A DNA stretch of 64,000 nt, from contig JALHLV010000012.1 of assembly GCA_022844405.1 (NCBI GenBank), forward strand, positions 62,001 to 126,000. Direction: 5' to 3'. The notes below the pieces were generated by a model. The model made no database searches and was not told the DNA's origin. It was given only the letters and a program-made list of their open reading frames with translations. Made by a program: the position numbers and the translations under genes. This stretch comes from Sphingomonadales bacterium (GTDB taxonomy: Bacteria > Pseudomonadota > Alphaproteobacteria > SMXS01). This document shows, piece after piece, positions 19,024-27,517 of this stretch; position 1 is the first letter of the stretch; each line of letters opens with the position of its first letter.

Positions 19024-20238
19024 GTGAGCAATGAACGACAGCACCAGGTCGCGGTGATCGGCGCCGGGCCAACGGGCCTGATGGCGGCCGAGATCCTCAG
19101 CGCGGCCGGCATGGCGGTGACGGTCTACGACCGCATGCCATCGCCCGGCCGCAAGTTGCTGATGGCGGGGCGCGGCGGCCTGAACCTGACCCATTCGGAA
19201 CCGTTCGATAAATTCGCTGGCCGGTACGGCGCGGCGTCGGACCGGCTGCGGCCGATCCTGGAGGCGTTTCCGCCGGCGGCACTGGTCGCCTGGGCCGAGG
19301 GTCTGGGCGAGCACACCTTCATCGGCTCAAGCGGCCGGATATTCCCGAAGGCCATGAAGGCGTCGCCGCTGCTGCGGGCGTGGCTGCGGCGGCTGGGCGG
19401 CCAGGGTGTCGAGTTGCGGACACGGCATGACTGGCTGGGCTGGGACGATGAAGGCGCCCTCGCCTTTCACGGCCCCGACGGTCCAGTGACGGCAGAGCCG
19501 GACGCGACCGTGCTGGCGCTGGGCGGCGCGAGCTGGGGCAAACTGGGATCGGACGGACGCTGGTCAGGGTCTCTGGCGGCGCGCGGCGTCGGCATCGCGC
19601 CGTTCCAGCCGTCCAACTGCGGTTTCGTCGCCGACTGGAGCTCGCTGTTCCGCGCCCGCTTCGGCGGCACCCCTTTGAAGGGGATCGCCCTGCGCTTCGA
19701 GGGCCAATCGGTCCGCGGGGACGCCGTGGTTACCCACTACGGCATCGAGGGCGGCGCGGTGTATGCGCTAAGCCCGGCGTTGCGGGATGCCATCGCCCGG
19801 GACGGCAAGGCAGTGCTGGAAATCGACCTGCGGCCGGACATGACGCGCTCCAGGCTGACGGACAGGCTGAGCCGCCCGGCGAAAGGCCAATCCCTGAGCA
19901 CTTTCCTGCGCAAGGCCGCGCATCTGCCACCGGTCGCGGTCAACCTGCTGCGCGAAGCGGGCGATCTCCCCAGCGGCGGCGCGCTCGCGGCGTTGATCAA
20001 AAGCGTCCCCGTCACCCTGACCGCGACCCAGCCCATCGACCGGGCGATCTCCACGGCGGGCGGGGTAAGCCTCGACGCGGTGGACGACGACCTGATGATC
20101 CGCGCCCTGCCCGGCGTGTTCGCGGCGGGCGAGATGCTGGATTGGGAAGCGCCGACCGGCGGATACCTGCTGCAGGCGAGCTTCGCCACGGGTGTCGCGG
20201 CGGCGCGCGGCGTGCGGGCCTGGCTGGGTGAGCGATAG
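19024..20238 (+). CDS. BaiN/HI0933-type NAD(P)/FAD-dependent oxidoreductase
   Basis: This 404-residue flavoprotein begins with the dinucleotide-binding fold [21 protein letters not shown] at residues 8-28, followed by the family-specific [20 protein letters not shown] near 42. The C-terminus has [28 protein letters not shown] and [13 protein letters not shown], typical of the HI0933/YhiN group. Members are flavoproteins of largely unknown substrate. GTG at 19024 is preferred because AGGAG lies nine bases upstream and the fold begins at once; longer in-frame extension would overlap the divergent ligase start. It ends before a palindromic repeat. Confidence 0.85.
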   Translation: MSNERQHQVAVIGAGPTGLMAAEILSAAGMAVTVYDRMPSPGRKLLMAGRGGLNLTHSEPFDKFAGRYGAASDRLRPILEAFPPAALVAWAEGLGEHTFIGSSGRIFPKAMKASPLLRAWLRRLGGQGVELRTRHDWLGWDDEGALAFHGPDGPVTAEPDATVLALGGASWGKLGSDGRWSGSLAARGVGIAPFQPSNCGFVADWSSLFRARFGGTPLKGIALRFEGQSVRGDAVVTHYGIEGGAVYALSPALRDAIARDGKAVLEIDLRPDMTRSRLTDRLSRPAKGQSLSTFLRKAAHLPPVAVNLLREAGDLPSGGALAALIKSVPVTLTATQPIDRAISTAGGVSLDAVDDDLMIRALPGVFAAGEMLDWEAPTGGYLLQASFATGVAAARGVRAWLGER

Positions 20239-20316
20239 TGGGGCCAGATCGTCGACCGCCAGGATTGGTCGTCAGGGGCCTTTCATGTGACTACTTCGCC
20301 GTGAACCGCTTCGCGG

Positions 20317-20429
20317 TCACCCCTCATCCTAACCTTCTCCCCGGCGGGGAGAAGGGACTTGGCTGGAGCCTCGGCTAACCCTTCTCCCCGCCGGGGAGAA
20401 GGTGCCGCGAAGCGGCGGTTGAGGGGTGA
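20317..20429. repeat. inverted pair of palindromic intergenic repeats
   Basis: The left copy (20317-20356) and right copy (20379-20429) are inverted versions of one sequence, each holding the palindrome CCTTCTCCCCGGCGGGGAGAAGG or its equivalent. The right copy has an extra GCCGCTTCGCGGC-type segment. Sequences of this kind are common between genes in Alphaproteobacteria. Here they separate two convergent genes and could act as a terminator in both directions. Confidence 0.85.
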
Positions 20430-20479
20430 GCCGCGACAGCGGCTTGTCCGCCAGGCGGATCGATCTGCTCGACGGACAT

Positions 20480-21472
20480 CTACCTCACCGACTTCAGCGC
20501 TTCCTTGTTGATCACGCGTACCGGATTCCCCGCCGCAAAGGCGGCGATGGCTTCGGGCATGTCGCCGTAGAAGGCGGCCAGGGTCTCGTTTGTAACGTAG
20601 CCCAGGTGCGGCGTGACCGTGACGTTGTCCATGTTCCGGTACGGGTGGTCGGCGGGCGGCGGTTCGCGGTCGAAGACGTCGAGGCCGGCGCCAGCGATGC
20701 GGCGGTTGCGGAGGACGTCGATCAGAGCGGCTTCGTCGACGATGGGACCGCGCGAGGTGTTGATCAGGTATGAGTCAGGCTTCATCAGCACCAGTTCGCG
20801 GGCGGTGACCAGGCCGCGGGTGCGCTCGCTGAGCTGGACGTGGATCGACAGCACGTCCGAGCGGCGGAACAGCTCGTCCTTCTCCACGCGGGCCGCGCCC
20901 GAGGCGGCGGCGGCCTCCTCGGTCAGGTTCTGGCTCCAGGCGATCACCGGCATGCCGAAGGCGTGGGCGTACTGCGCCATGCGCTTGCCGATGCGGCCGA
21001 GGCCGAGCAGGCCCAGCGTGCGGCCGGCGAGGATGATGCCGGTCGTCGCCTGCCAACCGCCGTCGCGCATGCGCAGACCTTCCTGTGCCACGTGACGAAC
21101 GGTGGCGATCATCAGGCCCCAGGTCAGCTCGGGCGTGGCGTTGGCGACATTGGCGAAAGCCGGACGGGAGAAGTCCGAATGGACCACCAGCACGCCGCGA
21201 TCGGTCGCGGCCTGCATGTCCAGGTTGGCGAGGCCCATGCCGATGATGGTGATCAGCTTCAGGTTCGGCAGCCGCTCGATCAGGGTGCGCGGCAAGGCCA
21301 TGCGCTCGCGGATGGTGCACAGCACGTCGAACGGCCGCAGCAGCGTCGCCGCCTCGTCCTCGGACAGGTGCCGGTCGAACACGGTCAGTTCGGCGATGCC
21401 GTCGAGCGGCGACCAGTCGGCCACGTCGAGGGCAACGCGGGCGTAGTCGTCGAGGATCGCGACCTTGAGCAT
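20480..21472 (-). CDS. D-2-hydroxyacid dehydrogenase family protein
   Basis: This 330-residue enzyme has the NAD loop LGLLGLGRIGKRMA near residue 150, the catalytic Arg in INTSRGPIVDEAAL (about 235), Glu in VFDREPPPADHPYRN, and His in VTPHLGYVT near 290. It belongs to the D-isomer-specific 2-hydroxyacid dehydrogenase family, in a branch near phosphoglycerate and hydroxypyruvate reductases. Start is the ATG at 21472; the frame is open further upstream, overlapping the SnoaL-like gene. It follows that gene by 14 bases and a Gfo/Idh oxidoreductase before it, all leftward, so they are likely one catabolic operon. Confidence 0.88.
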   Translation of the reverse strand: MLKVAILDDYARVALDVADWSPLDGIAELTVFDRHLSEDEAATLLRPFDVLCTIRERMALPRTLIERLPNLKLITIIGMGLANLDMQAATDRGVLVVHSDFSRPAFANVANATPELTWGLMIATVRHVAQEGLRMRDGGWQATTGIILAGRTLGLLGLGRIGKRMAQYAHAFGMPVIAWSQNLTEEAAAASGAARVEKDELFRRSDVLSIHVQLSERTRGLVTARELVLMKPDSYLINTSRGPIVDEAALIDVLRNRRIAGAGLDVFDREPPPADHPYRNMDNVTVTPHLGYVTNETLAAFYGDMPEAIAAFAAGNPVRVINKEALKSVR

Positions 21473-21486
21473 GGCGGCGCCTTCTA

Positions 21487-21900
21487 TCAGGCCGAGTGCA
21501 GGCTGGTGTAGGTGCGGGACTTGAACAGCCAGCGCCCGTCCCGCTTCACATAGGTGTCGTCGTAGCGGCCGGTGTCGGTGCGCGTCCTGCCGTCGGGCCA
21601 GATGATGAATTCGCGGGGATAGGCCCGGCCTGTTGCCGTATCGCCCGTGACGGCGACGGCGCCGAGCACCGACGTGGCAACCATGGGCGGCAGGCTGTTC
21701 ATGGCCGCGCCCCATGCCTTCACGATGGCGTCGCGGCCGACCACATGCTCCATGCCGGGAATGGCGGCCAGCTCCCAGACGCCGTCCTCGGCCCACAGCG
21801 CACCCCAGGCCTGCGCATCGTTGAGCGTGACCGCGTCGGCGTAGGCCGCCACCAGCTCGTGGATCGCAAGCCGGTCTTCCACCGGTCCCTCAAACGCCAT
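21487..21900 (-). CDS. SnoaL/NTF2-like protein
   Basis: This 137-residue protein has the cone-shaped alpha+beta fold pattern: AIHELVAAYADAVTLNDAQAWGALWAEDGVWEL at residues 12-44, with the typical Tyr-Ala-x-Ala and W-x-x-L-F/W-x-x-D-G-x-W, and a final strand GRWLFKSRTYTSLH. Family members are small isomerases, cyclases, dehydratases or dioxygenase subunits acting on polyketides, steroids or aromatics. The product here is unknown. The ATG at 21900 is chosen by alignment to the family; the frame opens up to 22062. It sits between a hydroxyacid dehydrogenase and a Gfo/Idh oxidoreductase. Confidence 0.8.
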   Translation of the reverse strand: MAFEGPVEDRLAIHELVAAYADAVTLNDAQAWGALWAEDGVWELAAIPGMEHVVGRDAIVKAWGAAMNSLPPMVATSVLGAVAVTGDTATGRAYPREFIIWPDGRTRTDTGRYDDTYVKRDGRWLFKSRTYTSLHSA

Positions 21901-21926
21901 GCCGTCCTCTCCAGTCCGTTCAGATG

Positions 21927-22916
21927 TCAGGCGCCGCGCGGCTTCATCCCCGCGGCGCGGTAAACGTTGTCGATCACCCGCATGTTGGCGATGCCTTCCT
22001 CGACGGGCGTGAGGATCGGCGCGCCGTCGCGCACATTGGCCACGAAGCCCAGCGCCTGCCAATCGTAGGTGGCGCGCTCGTGCGGCGCCTCGATAGTCCT
22101 GACTCCGTCGATCTCCAGCTCGATGCCGCCGCCGCGCGACGGATGCACCGGATTCTCCAGGATCATCCGGCCGCGCTCGCCGATGATCTCGGCGCTGATG
22201 ATGAAATCGTCGGCGTCATCGTTCAGCGACAGGTCCATGCGGCCGGCGCAGCCGCCGGGGAAGCGCATGTGGGCGACCATGGCGCCGTCGATGCCGGGGC
22301 GGAACTCGGTGGCCGTGGCGCTGGTGATCTCCGGCTCGCCGCCCACATAGCGCAGGAAGCTGACGGCGTAGTAGCCCAAATCCATGGTCGCGCCGCCGGA
22401 CAGCGCCGTGCTGAAGCGGATGTCGTCGGGGGTGAAATACTTGCCGGGCACCATGAAGTTGAATTTGATCTCGCGCAGCGCGCCCAGCGTGCCCGCTTCG
22501 ATGATCGCTTTCATGCGCGGCGTCTGCGGGTGGTAGAGCCAGTGCACCGCCTCGACCAGGATGCCGCCGGTGCGTCTGGCGGCCTCGGCCATGATCCGCG
22601 CCTCGGCTTCGTTCGACGCGATGGGCTTCTCGCACAGCACGGCCTTGCCGGCCTCCAGCGCCTTCACGGTCCATTCGCAATGCAGCGAATTGGGCAGCGC
22701 CACATAGATCGCCTCGATGTCCGGGTCGTCGAGCAGCGCCTGGTAGGTGGCGCCGCGCGGAATGCCGTTTTCCCTGGCGTATTCGGCCGCGCGGGCCGCG
22801 TCGCGGGCGCCGACGGCGACGATGTCGATGCCACCGACGCGGGAGACGGGCGCGAACAGGCCGTATCTGGCGATGGCGCCGGCGCCGAGCACCCCGAGAC
22901 GCACGGGCGCGGCCAT
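21927..22916 (-). CDS. Gfo/Idh/MocA family oxidoreductase
   Basis: This 329-residue protein has the N-terminal Rossmann fold RLGVLGAGAIARYG at residues 6-19, the signature VLCEKPIASNEAEARIMAEA near 93 with the conserved Lys, and YHPQTPRMKAII. The C-terminal beta-sheet domain with DLGYYAVSFLRYVGG near 183 carries the usual substrate-binding Asp and Tyr. It should oxidise or reduce a sugar, inositol or related compound with NAD(P). It is 26 bases upstream of the SnoaL-like gene and two bases downstream of efp; in the latter case the two differ in role but could share a transcript. Confidence 0.88.
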   Translation of the reverse strand: MAAPVRLGVLGAGAIARYGLFAPVSRVGGIDIVAVGARDAARAAEYARENGIPRGATYQALLDDPDIEAIYVALPNSLHCEWTVKALEAGKAVLCEKPIASNEAEARIMAEAARRTGGILVEAVHWLYHPQTPRMKAIIEAGTLGALREIKFNFMVPGKYFTPDDIRFSTALSGGATMDLGYYAVSFLRYVGGEPEITSATATEFRPGIDGAMVAHMRFPGGCAGRMDLSLNDDADDFIISAEIIGERGRMILENPVHPSRGGGIELEIDGVRTIEAPHERATYDWQALGFVANVRDGAPILTPVEEGIANMRVIDNVYRAAGMKPRGA

Positions 22917-22919
22917 GGC

Positions 22920-23489
22920 CTAGTCCTTCGCGCGTTCGACGTAGGAGCCGTCCTCGGTCTGGATCACCACGCGGGTGCCCGGCGCGATGTGCGGCGGCAC
23001 GTTGGTGCGCACGCCGTTGGACAGGATGGCGGGCTTGTAGGACGACGACGCGGTCTGGCCCTTCACAGCCGGCTCGGTCTCGGCGATCTCCAGGGTGACG
23101 CGGGCCGGCAGTTCGGCGGCGATGGGGTTGCCGTCATGAATCTTCAGGATGCAGATCATGCCTTCCTGCAGATAGGCGGCCTGGTCGCCGATCATGTCCT
23201 TGGCCACGACGACCTGGTCGTAGGTTTCAGGGTTCATGAAATGGAAGCCTTCGCCGTCCTCGTACAGATAGGTGAAGTCGCTGTCCTCGACGAAGGCGCG
23301 CTCGACCTGCTCGGTGGTGCGGTAGCGCTCGGACACCTTGGTGCCGTCGGAGATGCGGCGCATGTCGATCTGGGTGACCGAGGCGCCCTTGCCCGGATGG
23401 ATGTTGTCGGCGGTCAGCACGACGTAGAGCTTGCCGTCGACGTCGAGCACGTTGCCCTTGCGAATCTGGGAGGCGATAACCTTGACCAT
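22920..23489 (-). CDS. efp: translation elongation factor P
   Basis: This 189-residue protein is elongation factor P, which binds ribosomes stalled on proline runs. Its KOW-like domain I has [20 protein letters not shown], where Lys34 in the PGKG loop is the residue beta-lysylated in bacteria with EpmA and EpmB. Domain II ([22 protein letters not shown]) and domain III ([19 protein letters not shown] and [17 protein letters not shown]) are complete. AAGGA seven bases before the ATG at 23489 supports the start. The modifying enzymes are encoded divergently only 85 bases away, so the whole module is here. Confidence 0.97.
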   Translation of the reverse strand: MVKVIASQIRKGNVLDVDGKLYVVLTADNIHPGKGASVTQIDMRRISDGTKVSERYRTTEQVERAFVEDSDFTYLYEDGEGFHFMNPETYDQVVVAKDMIGDQAAYLQEGMICILKIHDGNPIAAELPARVTLEIAETEPAVKGQTASSSYKPAILSNGVRTNVPPHIAPGTRVVIQTEDGSYVERAKD

Positions 23490-23573
23490 GTCTGATCCTT
23501 GTGAGGAGGCGGCCCGGCCGTCACTTCGGAGGCGCGGGCCGAGAAGTTGGTTTTTCAGCGCCGCATTTAGCCT

Positions 23574-24689
23574 ATGTTGGCGCAAATCGCCAGCCTGACC
23601 TTACGGAGCCGACGCCGCTTGCCGCCGAAAACCGCCCATCCCGCCGCTTCGCCCTGGTGGACGCCGGACGTCCACGCGGACCGGCGCGGCTTCCTGCTGG
23701 CGCGGGGCCGCATCCAGACGGCGCTGCGCGGCTTCTTCGCGGAACGGGACTTCGTCGAGGTCGATCCGTCGGCGCTGCAGGTGTCGCCGGGCAACGAGGC
23801 GCATCTCCACGCCTTCGGTACGCGCGCTATCGGACCGGACGGCACCGAGTTGCCGCTCTACCTGCATACCTCGCCGGAATTCGCCTGCAAAAAGCTGCTG
23901 GCGGCGGGAGAGCGGCGGATTTCCTGCTTCGCCCATGTTTACCGCAACCGGGAGCGCGGCGCGCTGCATCATCCCGAATTCACCATGCTGGAATGGTACC
24001 GGGCGGGCGAGAGCTACGAGACGCTTATGAACGACTGCGCCGCGCTGCTGGCGCTGGCGGCCGAGACGGCGGGCGCAATGCGGCTGACGTTCCGCGGCAA
24101 GGACGCCGATCCTTTCCGCGAACCCGAACGGCTGACGGCGGCGGAGGCGTTCGAGCGGTTCGCCGGGATCGATCTGCTGGGCTCGGTCGACGCAGTGGGC
24201 GAAACCGATTTCGCGCATCTGGCCGCGCAGGCGCGCGCCGCCGGAATCAGGGTTGCCGACGGCGACGTGTGGGCCGATCTGTACAGCAGGGTGCTGGTCG
24301 AGAAGATCGAGCCGAAGCTGGGCATGGGCCGGGCCACGATCCTGGACCAGTATCCGGTGTCGGAGGCGGCGCTGGCGCGGGCGACGGCGCACGACGCGCG
24401 GGTGGCGGAGCGCTTCGAGCTCTATGCCTGCGGCGTCGAGCTGGCGAATGCGTTCGGCGAACTGCGCGACCCGGCGGAGCAGCGCCGGCGGTTCGAGATG
24501 GAGATGACCGAGAAGATGCGGGTTTATGGCGAGCGTTACCCGGTGGACGAGGACTTCCTGGCGGCGCTGGCGCTGATGCCGGAGGCGAGCGGCATCGCGC
24601 TGGGATTCGACCGGCTGGTGATGCTGGCGACGGGCGCGTCGCGCATCGAGCAGGTGTTGTGGGCGCCGGTGGCGGAGACTGTTTCGTGA
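23574..24689 (+). CDS. epmA: EF-P lysine ligase EpmA (lysyl-tRNA synthetase paralogue)
   Basis: This protein of up to 371 residues is a class II lysyl-tRNA synthetase catalytic domain without the anticodon-binding domain. Motif 2 is [20 protein letters not shown] near residue 122 and motif 3 is [14 protein letters not shown] near 342. EpmA uses ATP to attach (R)-beta-lysine to Lys34 of EF-P. The ATG at 23574 lacks a ribosome binding site; TTG at 23619, with ACGGAG upstream, is an alternative giving an N-terminus closer to known EpmA. The stop overlaps the epmB start (GTGA), so the two are translationally coupled. The gene is divergent from efp. Confidence 0.93.
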   Translation: MLAQIASLTLRSRRRLPPKTAHPAASPWWTPDVHADRRGFLLARGRIQTALRGFFAERDFVEVDPSALQVSPGNEAHLHAFGTRAIGPDGTELPLYLHTSPEFACKKLLAAGERRISCFAHVYRNRERGALHHPEFTMLEWYRAGESYETLMNDCAALLALAAETAGAMRLTFRGKDADPFREPERLTAAEAFERFAGIDLLGSVDAVGETDFAHLAAQARAAGIRVADGDVWADLYSRVLVEKIEPKLGMGRATILDQYPVSEAALARATAHDARVAERFELYACGVELANAFGELRDPAEQRRRFEMEMTEKMRVYGERYPVDEDFLAALALMPEASGIALGFDRLVMLATGASRIEQVLWAPVAETVS

Positions 24690-25747
24690 CGTTCGACCGG
24701 CCCATCACCACCGCGGAAGAGCTGGAAGCGGCGGAACTGGTTCCGGCGGAGCGGCTCGCGGGCCTGCGCGAGGTCGCCGCGCGCTATGCCCTGTCGATCA
24801 GCCCGGCGATGGCGGCGCTGATCGATCCCGGCGATCCCAACGATCCGATCGCGCGGCAGTTCGTGCCCGACGCGGCGGAGCTTGCCGTGACGGCCGAGGA
24901 ACGGGCCGATCCGATCGGCGACCATGCGCACAGCCCGGTCGAGGGCATCGTGCACCGCTATCCGGACCGGGTGCTGCTGAAGGCGGTGCATGTGTGCCCG
25001 GTCTATTGCCGGTTCTGCTTCCGCCGCGAGATGGTGGGGCCGAACGGCCTGGGCACGCTGTCGCCCGAGGCGCTCGACGGCGCGCTCGGCTATATCTCGG
25101 ATCACGCCGAAATCTGGGAGGTGATCCTGACAGGCGGCGATCCGCTGGTGCTGTCGACGCGCCGGCTGGGCGAGATCATGGAGCGGCTCGCCGGGATCGA
25201 GCATGTGAAGATCGTCCGGATTCACACCCGCGTGCCCGTCGTGGAACCGGACAGGATCGATGCCGCCCTGATCGCGGCGCTGAAGGCGAGCGGCAAGACG
25301 GTCTATGTGGCGCTGCATGCCAATCATCCGCGCGAGCTGACCGGCGCGGCGCGCGGCGCCTGCGGGTTACTGGTCGATGCGGGCATTCCCATGGTGAGCC
25401 AGTCGGTGCTGCTGCGCGGCGTGAACGACGATCCGGAGACGCTGGCGGCGCTGATGCGGGCGTTCGTCGAGGCACGGATCAAACCGTACTACCTGCACCA
25501 TCCGGACCTGGCGCCAGGCACCAGCCACTTCCGCGTTTCTCTCGATGAAGGCCGCGCGCTGGTCGCGGGTTTGCGCGGACTGGTCTCGGGCCTCGCCCAG
25601 CCGACCTATGTGCTCGACATCCCCGGCGGCTACGGCAAGGCGGTGATCGACGGCGGCGCCGTGCGGGACATGGGCAATGGCTGCTATTCGGTGTCGGACT
25701 TCCGAGGCGGCGAGCATCGTTACCCACCCGCGGACAGGGACGGATGA
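24686..25747 (+). CDS. epmB: EF-P beta-lysylation protein EpmB (lysine 2,3-aminomutase-like)
   Basis: This 353-residue radical SAM protein has the cluster motif CPVYCRFCF with Cys104, Cys108 and Cys111, followed by VILTGGDPL near 151 and the lysine 2,3-aminomutase segments KTVYVALHANHPREL and YLHHPDLAPGTSHF. EpmB converts (S)-alpha-lysine to (R)-beta-lysine, the substrate of EpmA, using SAM, a [4Fe-4S] cluster and PLP. The GTG at 24686 overlaps the epmA stop by four bases. Its own stop overlaps the ATG of the next gene, a helical repeat protein of unknown role. Confidence 0.93.
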   Translation: MTFDRPITTAEELEAAELVPAERLAGLREVAARYALSISPAMAALIDPGDPNDPIARQFVPDAAELAVTAEERADPIGDHAHSPVEGIVHRYPDRVLLKAVHVCPVYCRFCFRREMVGPNGLGTLSPEALDGALGYISDHAEIWEVILTGGDPLVLSTRRLGEIMERLAGIEHVKIVRIHTRVPVVEPDRIDAALIAALKASGKTVYVALHANHPRELTGAARGACGLLVDAGIPMVSQSVLLRGVNDDPETLAALMRAFVEARIKPYYLHHPDLAPGTSHFRVSLDEGRALVAGLRGLVSGLAQPTYVLDIPGGYGKAVIDGGAVRDMGNGCYSVSDFRGGEHRYPPADRDG

Positions 25748-27000
25748 CCGACGACCTCGCACGCCGCGCCCGGGAAATCGCCGACCGGCTGCCAATCGCC
25801 GAGCGGCTGACGGTGCTGGCGCGCTTCGGGTTCATGCATATGGCGGCGGGCGACGCCGAGGCCGCGCGAGCGGTGGCCGCCCAGATCGACGACGGGCTCG
25901 CCGACGCGGAGGATCACGGCGTGTCCTGCCCCGAGGTTGCGACCGAGCTGGAGGCACTGGAGTCCTGGATCGGCTCCGCGTCCCGGGAAAAGCCGGACCC
26001 GCGCCAGGACGGCATCGATCTGGCCGATCAGATCATGGCCAGACCCGACGCGCTGCCGCAACTCGCCGAAATCATCCGGAGCGGCAACGTGCCCAGCCTC
26101 GGCTCCCGCGCCGCCGCCGACGCATTCGAGGAGTTGTGCCGGCGCGGCGAGCCGGCGCGCGCCCGCGCGCTGCTCGACCAGATCAGCGGCAGCGAGGCCG
26201 GTCACCGGGCGCGGCTGCGCGCGGGGATAATGCTGAAGCGGGAGCCGGCGCTGGGGCCTGACGGCGAGCGGCTGATCGACGAGGCCATCGCCGACGCCGC
26301 CCGCATGGACCGTGCCGAGGGCAAGGCCGCCAAGCGCCAGTTCCTGGCCGGCATCGCGCTGATGTCGTTCGACGATGTCGATGTCGCGGCGCGGATCATG
26401 CGGGAGCTGCACGACGACGGCCACCGCGAGCTGTCGGCCGGCGTGAAGCAGCGCCTGGCGCGGGGGCTACTGTCGCGCGGGCAGGCCGAGGAAGCGTTGC
26501 GCCTGCTGGCCTCGATCCGGTCGGACGCGGCGCGCGAACTGGCGACCGCGGCGCTGCTGGACGAACTGGCCGCCGCCTCGGGCCTGGCGGCGGCCCGCGC
26601 GCTGATCGCCCAGTTCAGCACGCCGGCCGCCGTGACGTCGGCGTGGGCGAAGCTGGCCGCCCGCGCGGCGCGCGACGACCCGGCGCAGGCGCGTGCCGAT
26701 CTTGCCATGGCCATCGGCGTCCTGGCGGCGTTCAGGCCGTCCGATCCCTTTTTCTACACGGCGCTCGGCGATCTGCTTTCCGGATATGCCGCCGTGGAGC
26801 ATGCGGACACGGCCGCCGAGGCCGCCATTCTTGGCCTGCTGGGCCCAGACAGCGCTTTCTCGGATTACCGGTTGCGGCTGACGGAGTACCTGGCCGGCGC
26901 GCTGGTCGCGCGGGGCCGCCAGGACGCCGCCGTGACGCTGGCCGCGCGGCTCGACGAGGAAGCCGCCGCGGTCATGCTGATGCGCGCGTCGCTGCCATGA
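25744..27000 (+). CDS. hypothetical alpha-helical repeat protein coupled to epmB
   Basis: This 418-residue protein is not one I recognise. It is almost entirely helical, with short Ala/Leu/Arg-rich helices in repeated pairs (for example AERLTVLARFGFMHMAAGDAEAARAVAAQI and RLARGLLSRGQAEEALRLLAS), a TPR- or HEAT-like solenoid pattern. There is no signal peptide or membrane span. Its ATG overlaps the epmB stop (ATGA), so it is made together with the EF-P modification enzymes. Solenoid proteins usually mediate protein contacts. A link to EF-P or translation is suggested only by position. Confidence 0.7.
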   Translation: MTDDLARRAREIADRLPIAERLTVLARFGFMHMAAGDAEAARAVAAQIDDGLADAEDHGVSCPEVATELEALESWIGSASREKPDPRQDGIDLADQIMARPDALPQLAEIIRSGNVPSLGSRAAADAFEELCRRGEPARARALLDQISGSEAGHRARLRAGIMLKREPALGPDGERLIDEAIADAARMDRAEGKAAKRQFLAGIALMSFDDVDVAARIMRELHDDGHRELSAGVKQRLARGLLSRGQAEEALRLLASIRSDAARELATAALLDELAAASGLAAARALIAQFSTPAAVTSAWAKLAARAARDDPAQARADLAMAIGVLAAFRPSDPFFYTALGDLLSGYAAVEHADTAAEAAILGLLGPDSAFSDYRLRLTEYLAGALVARGRQDAAVTLAARLDEEAAAVMLMRASLP

Positions 27001-27121
27001 GGCGTGCGTCGCCCCGGCAATCGGGTTACAATGCAGAGCGCGTTTATACAGCGCACGGTTGTCTGGCTTCATCCGAGCGGGCAACCGAGGGGACGCTCGA
27101 GCAGTGCAGATCAAGGAACGC

Positions 27122-27505
27122 ATGATGCCCCATAACGGTCATGACCGTATCCTGGTCGTGGACGACCAGCCGGAAGTGCGGCAGGCGGCCGTCAGGCTGC
27201 TGAATGCGCTGGGGCACATCACCGTGGAAGCCGACCAGGCCGCCGCGGCGCTGGAGATTCTGGAGCGCGACGACCATTTCGACCTGCTGTTCACCGACAT
27301 CGTCATGCCGGGCTCGATGAACGGCGTCGACCTGGCGCTCGAGGTGCGGCGCCGGCATCCGATGATGCCGATCCTGTTCACCTCGGGCTATGTGGAGCCC
27401 GAGCTGATCCGGGAGCATGCGGACGACCTTCGGGCCGAACTGCTGAAGAAACCCTACGGCAAGGCCGAACTGGCCAAGGTGCTGGAACGGGTCCTGGAGC
27501 ACTGA
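27122..27505 (+). CDS. single-domain response regulator
   Basis: This 127-residue protein is a stand-alone receiver domain. It has the acidic pair in ILVVDDQPEV at residues 10-19, the phospho-acceptor Asp in DLLFTDIVMPGSMNGVD near 60, Thr in ILFTSGY near 86 and Lys in LLKKPYGKAEL near 108. With no output domain it would act by protein contact or phosphotransfer. No histidine kinase is adjacent. The ATG at 27122 is chosen over an upstream TTG because AAGGAA is nine bases before it. It is convergent with the EF-G-like gene 12 bases away. Confidence 0.88.
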   Translation: MMPHNGHDRILVVDDQPEVRQAAVRLLNALGHITVEADQAAAALEILERDDHFDLLFTDIVMPGSMNGVDLALEVRRRHPMMPILFTSGYVEPELIREHADDLRAELLKKPYGKAELAKVLERVLEH

Positions 27506-27517
27506 CGGAATCAAAAT

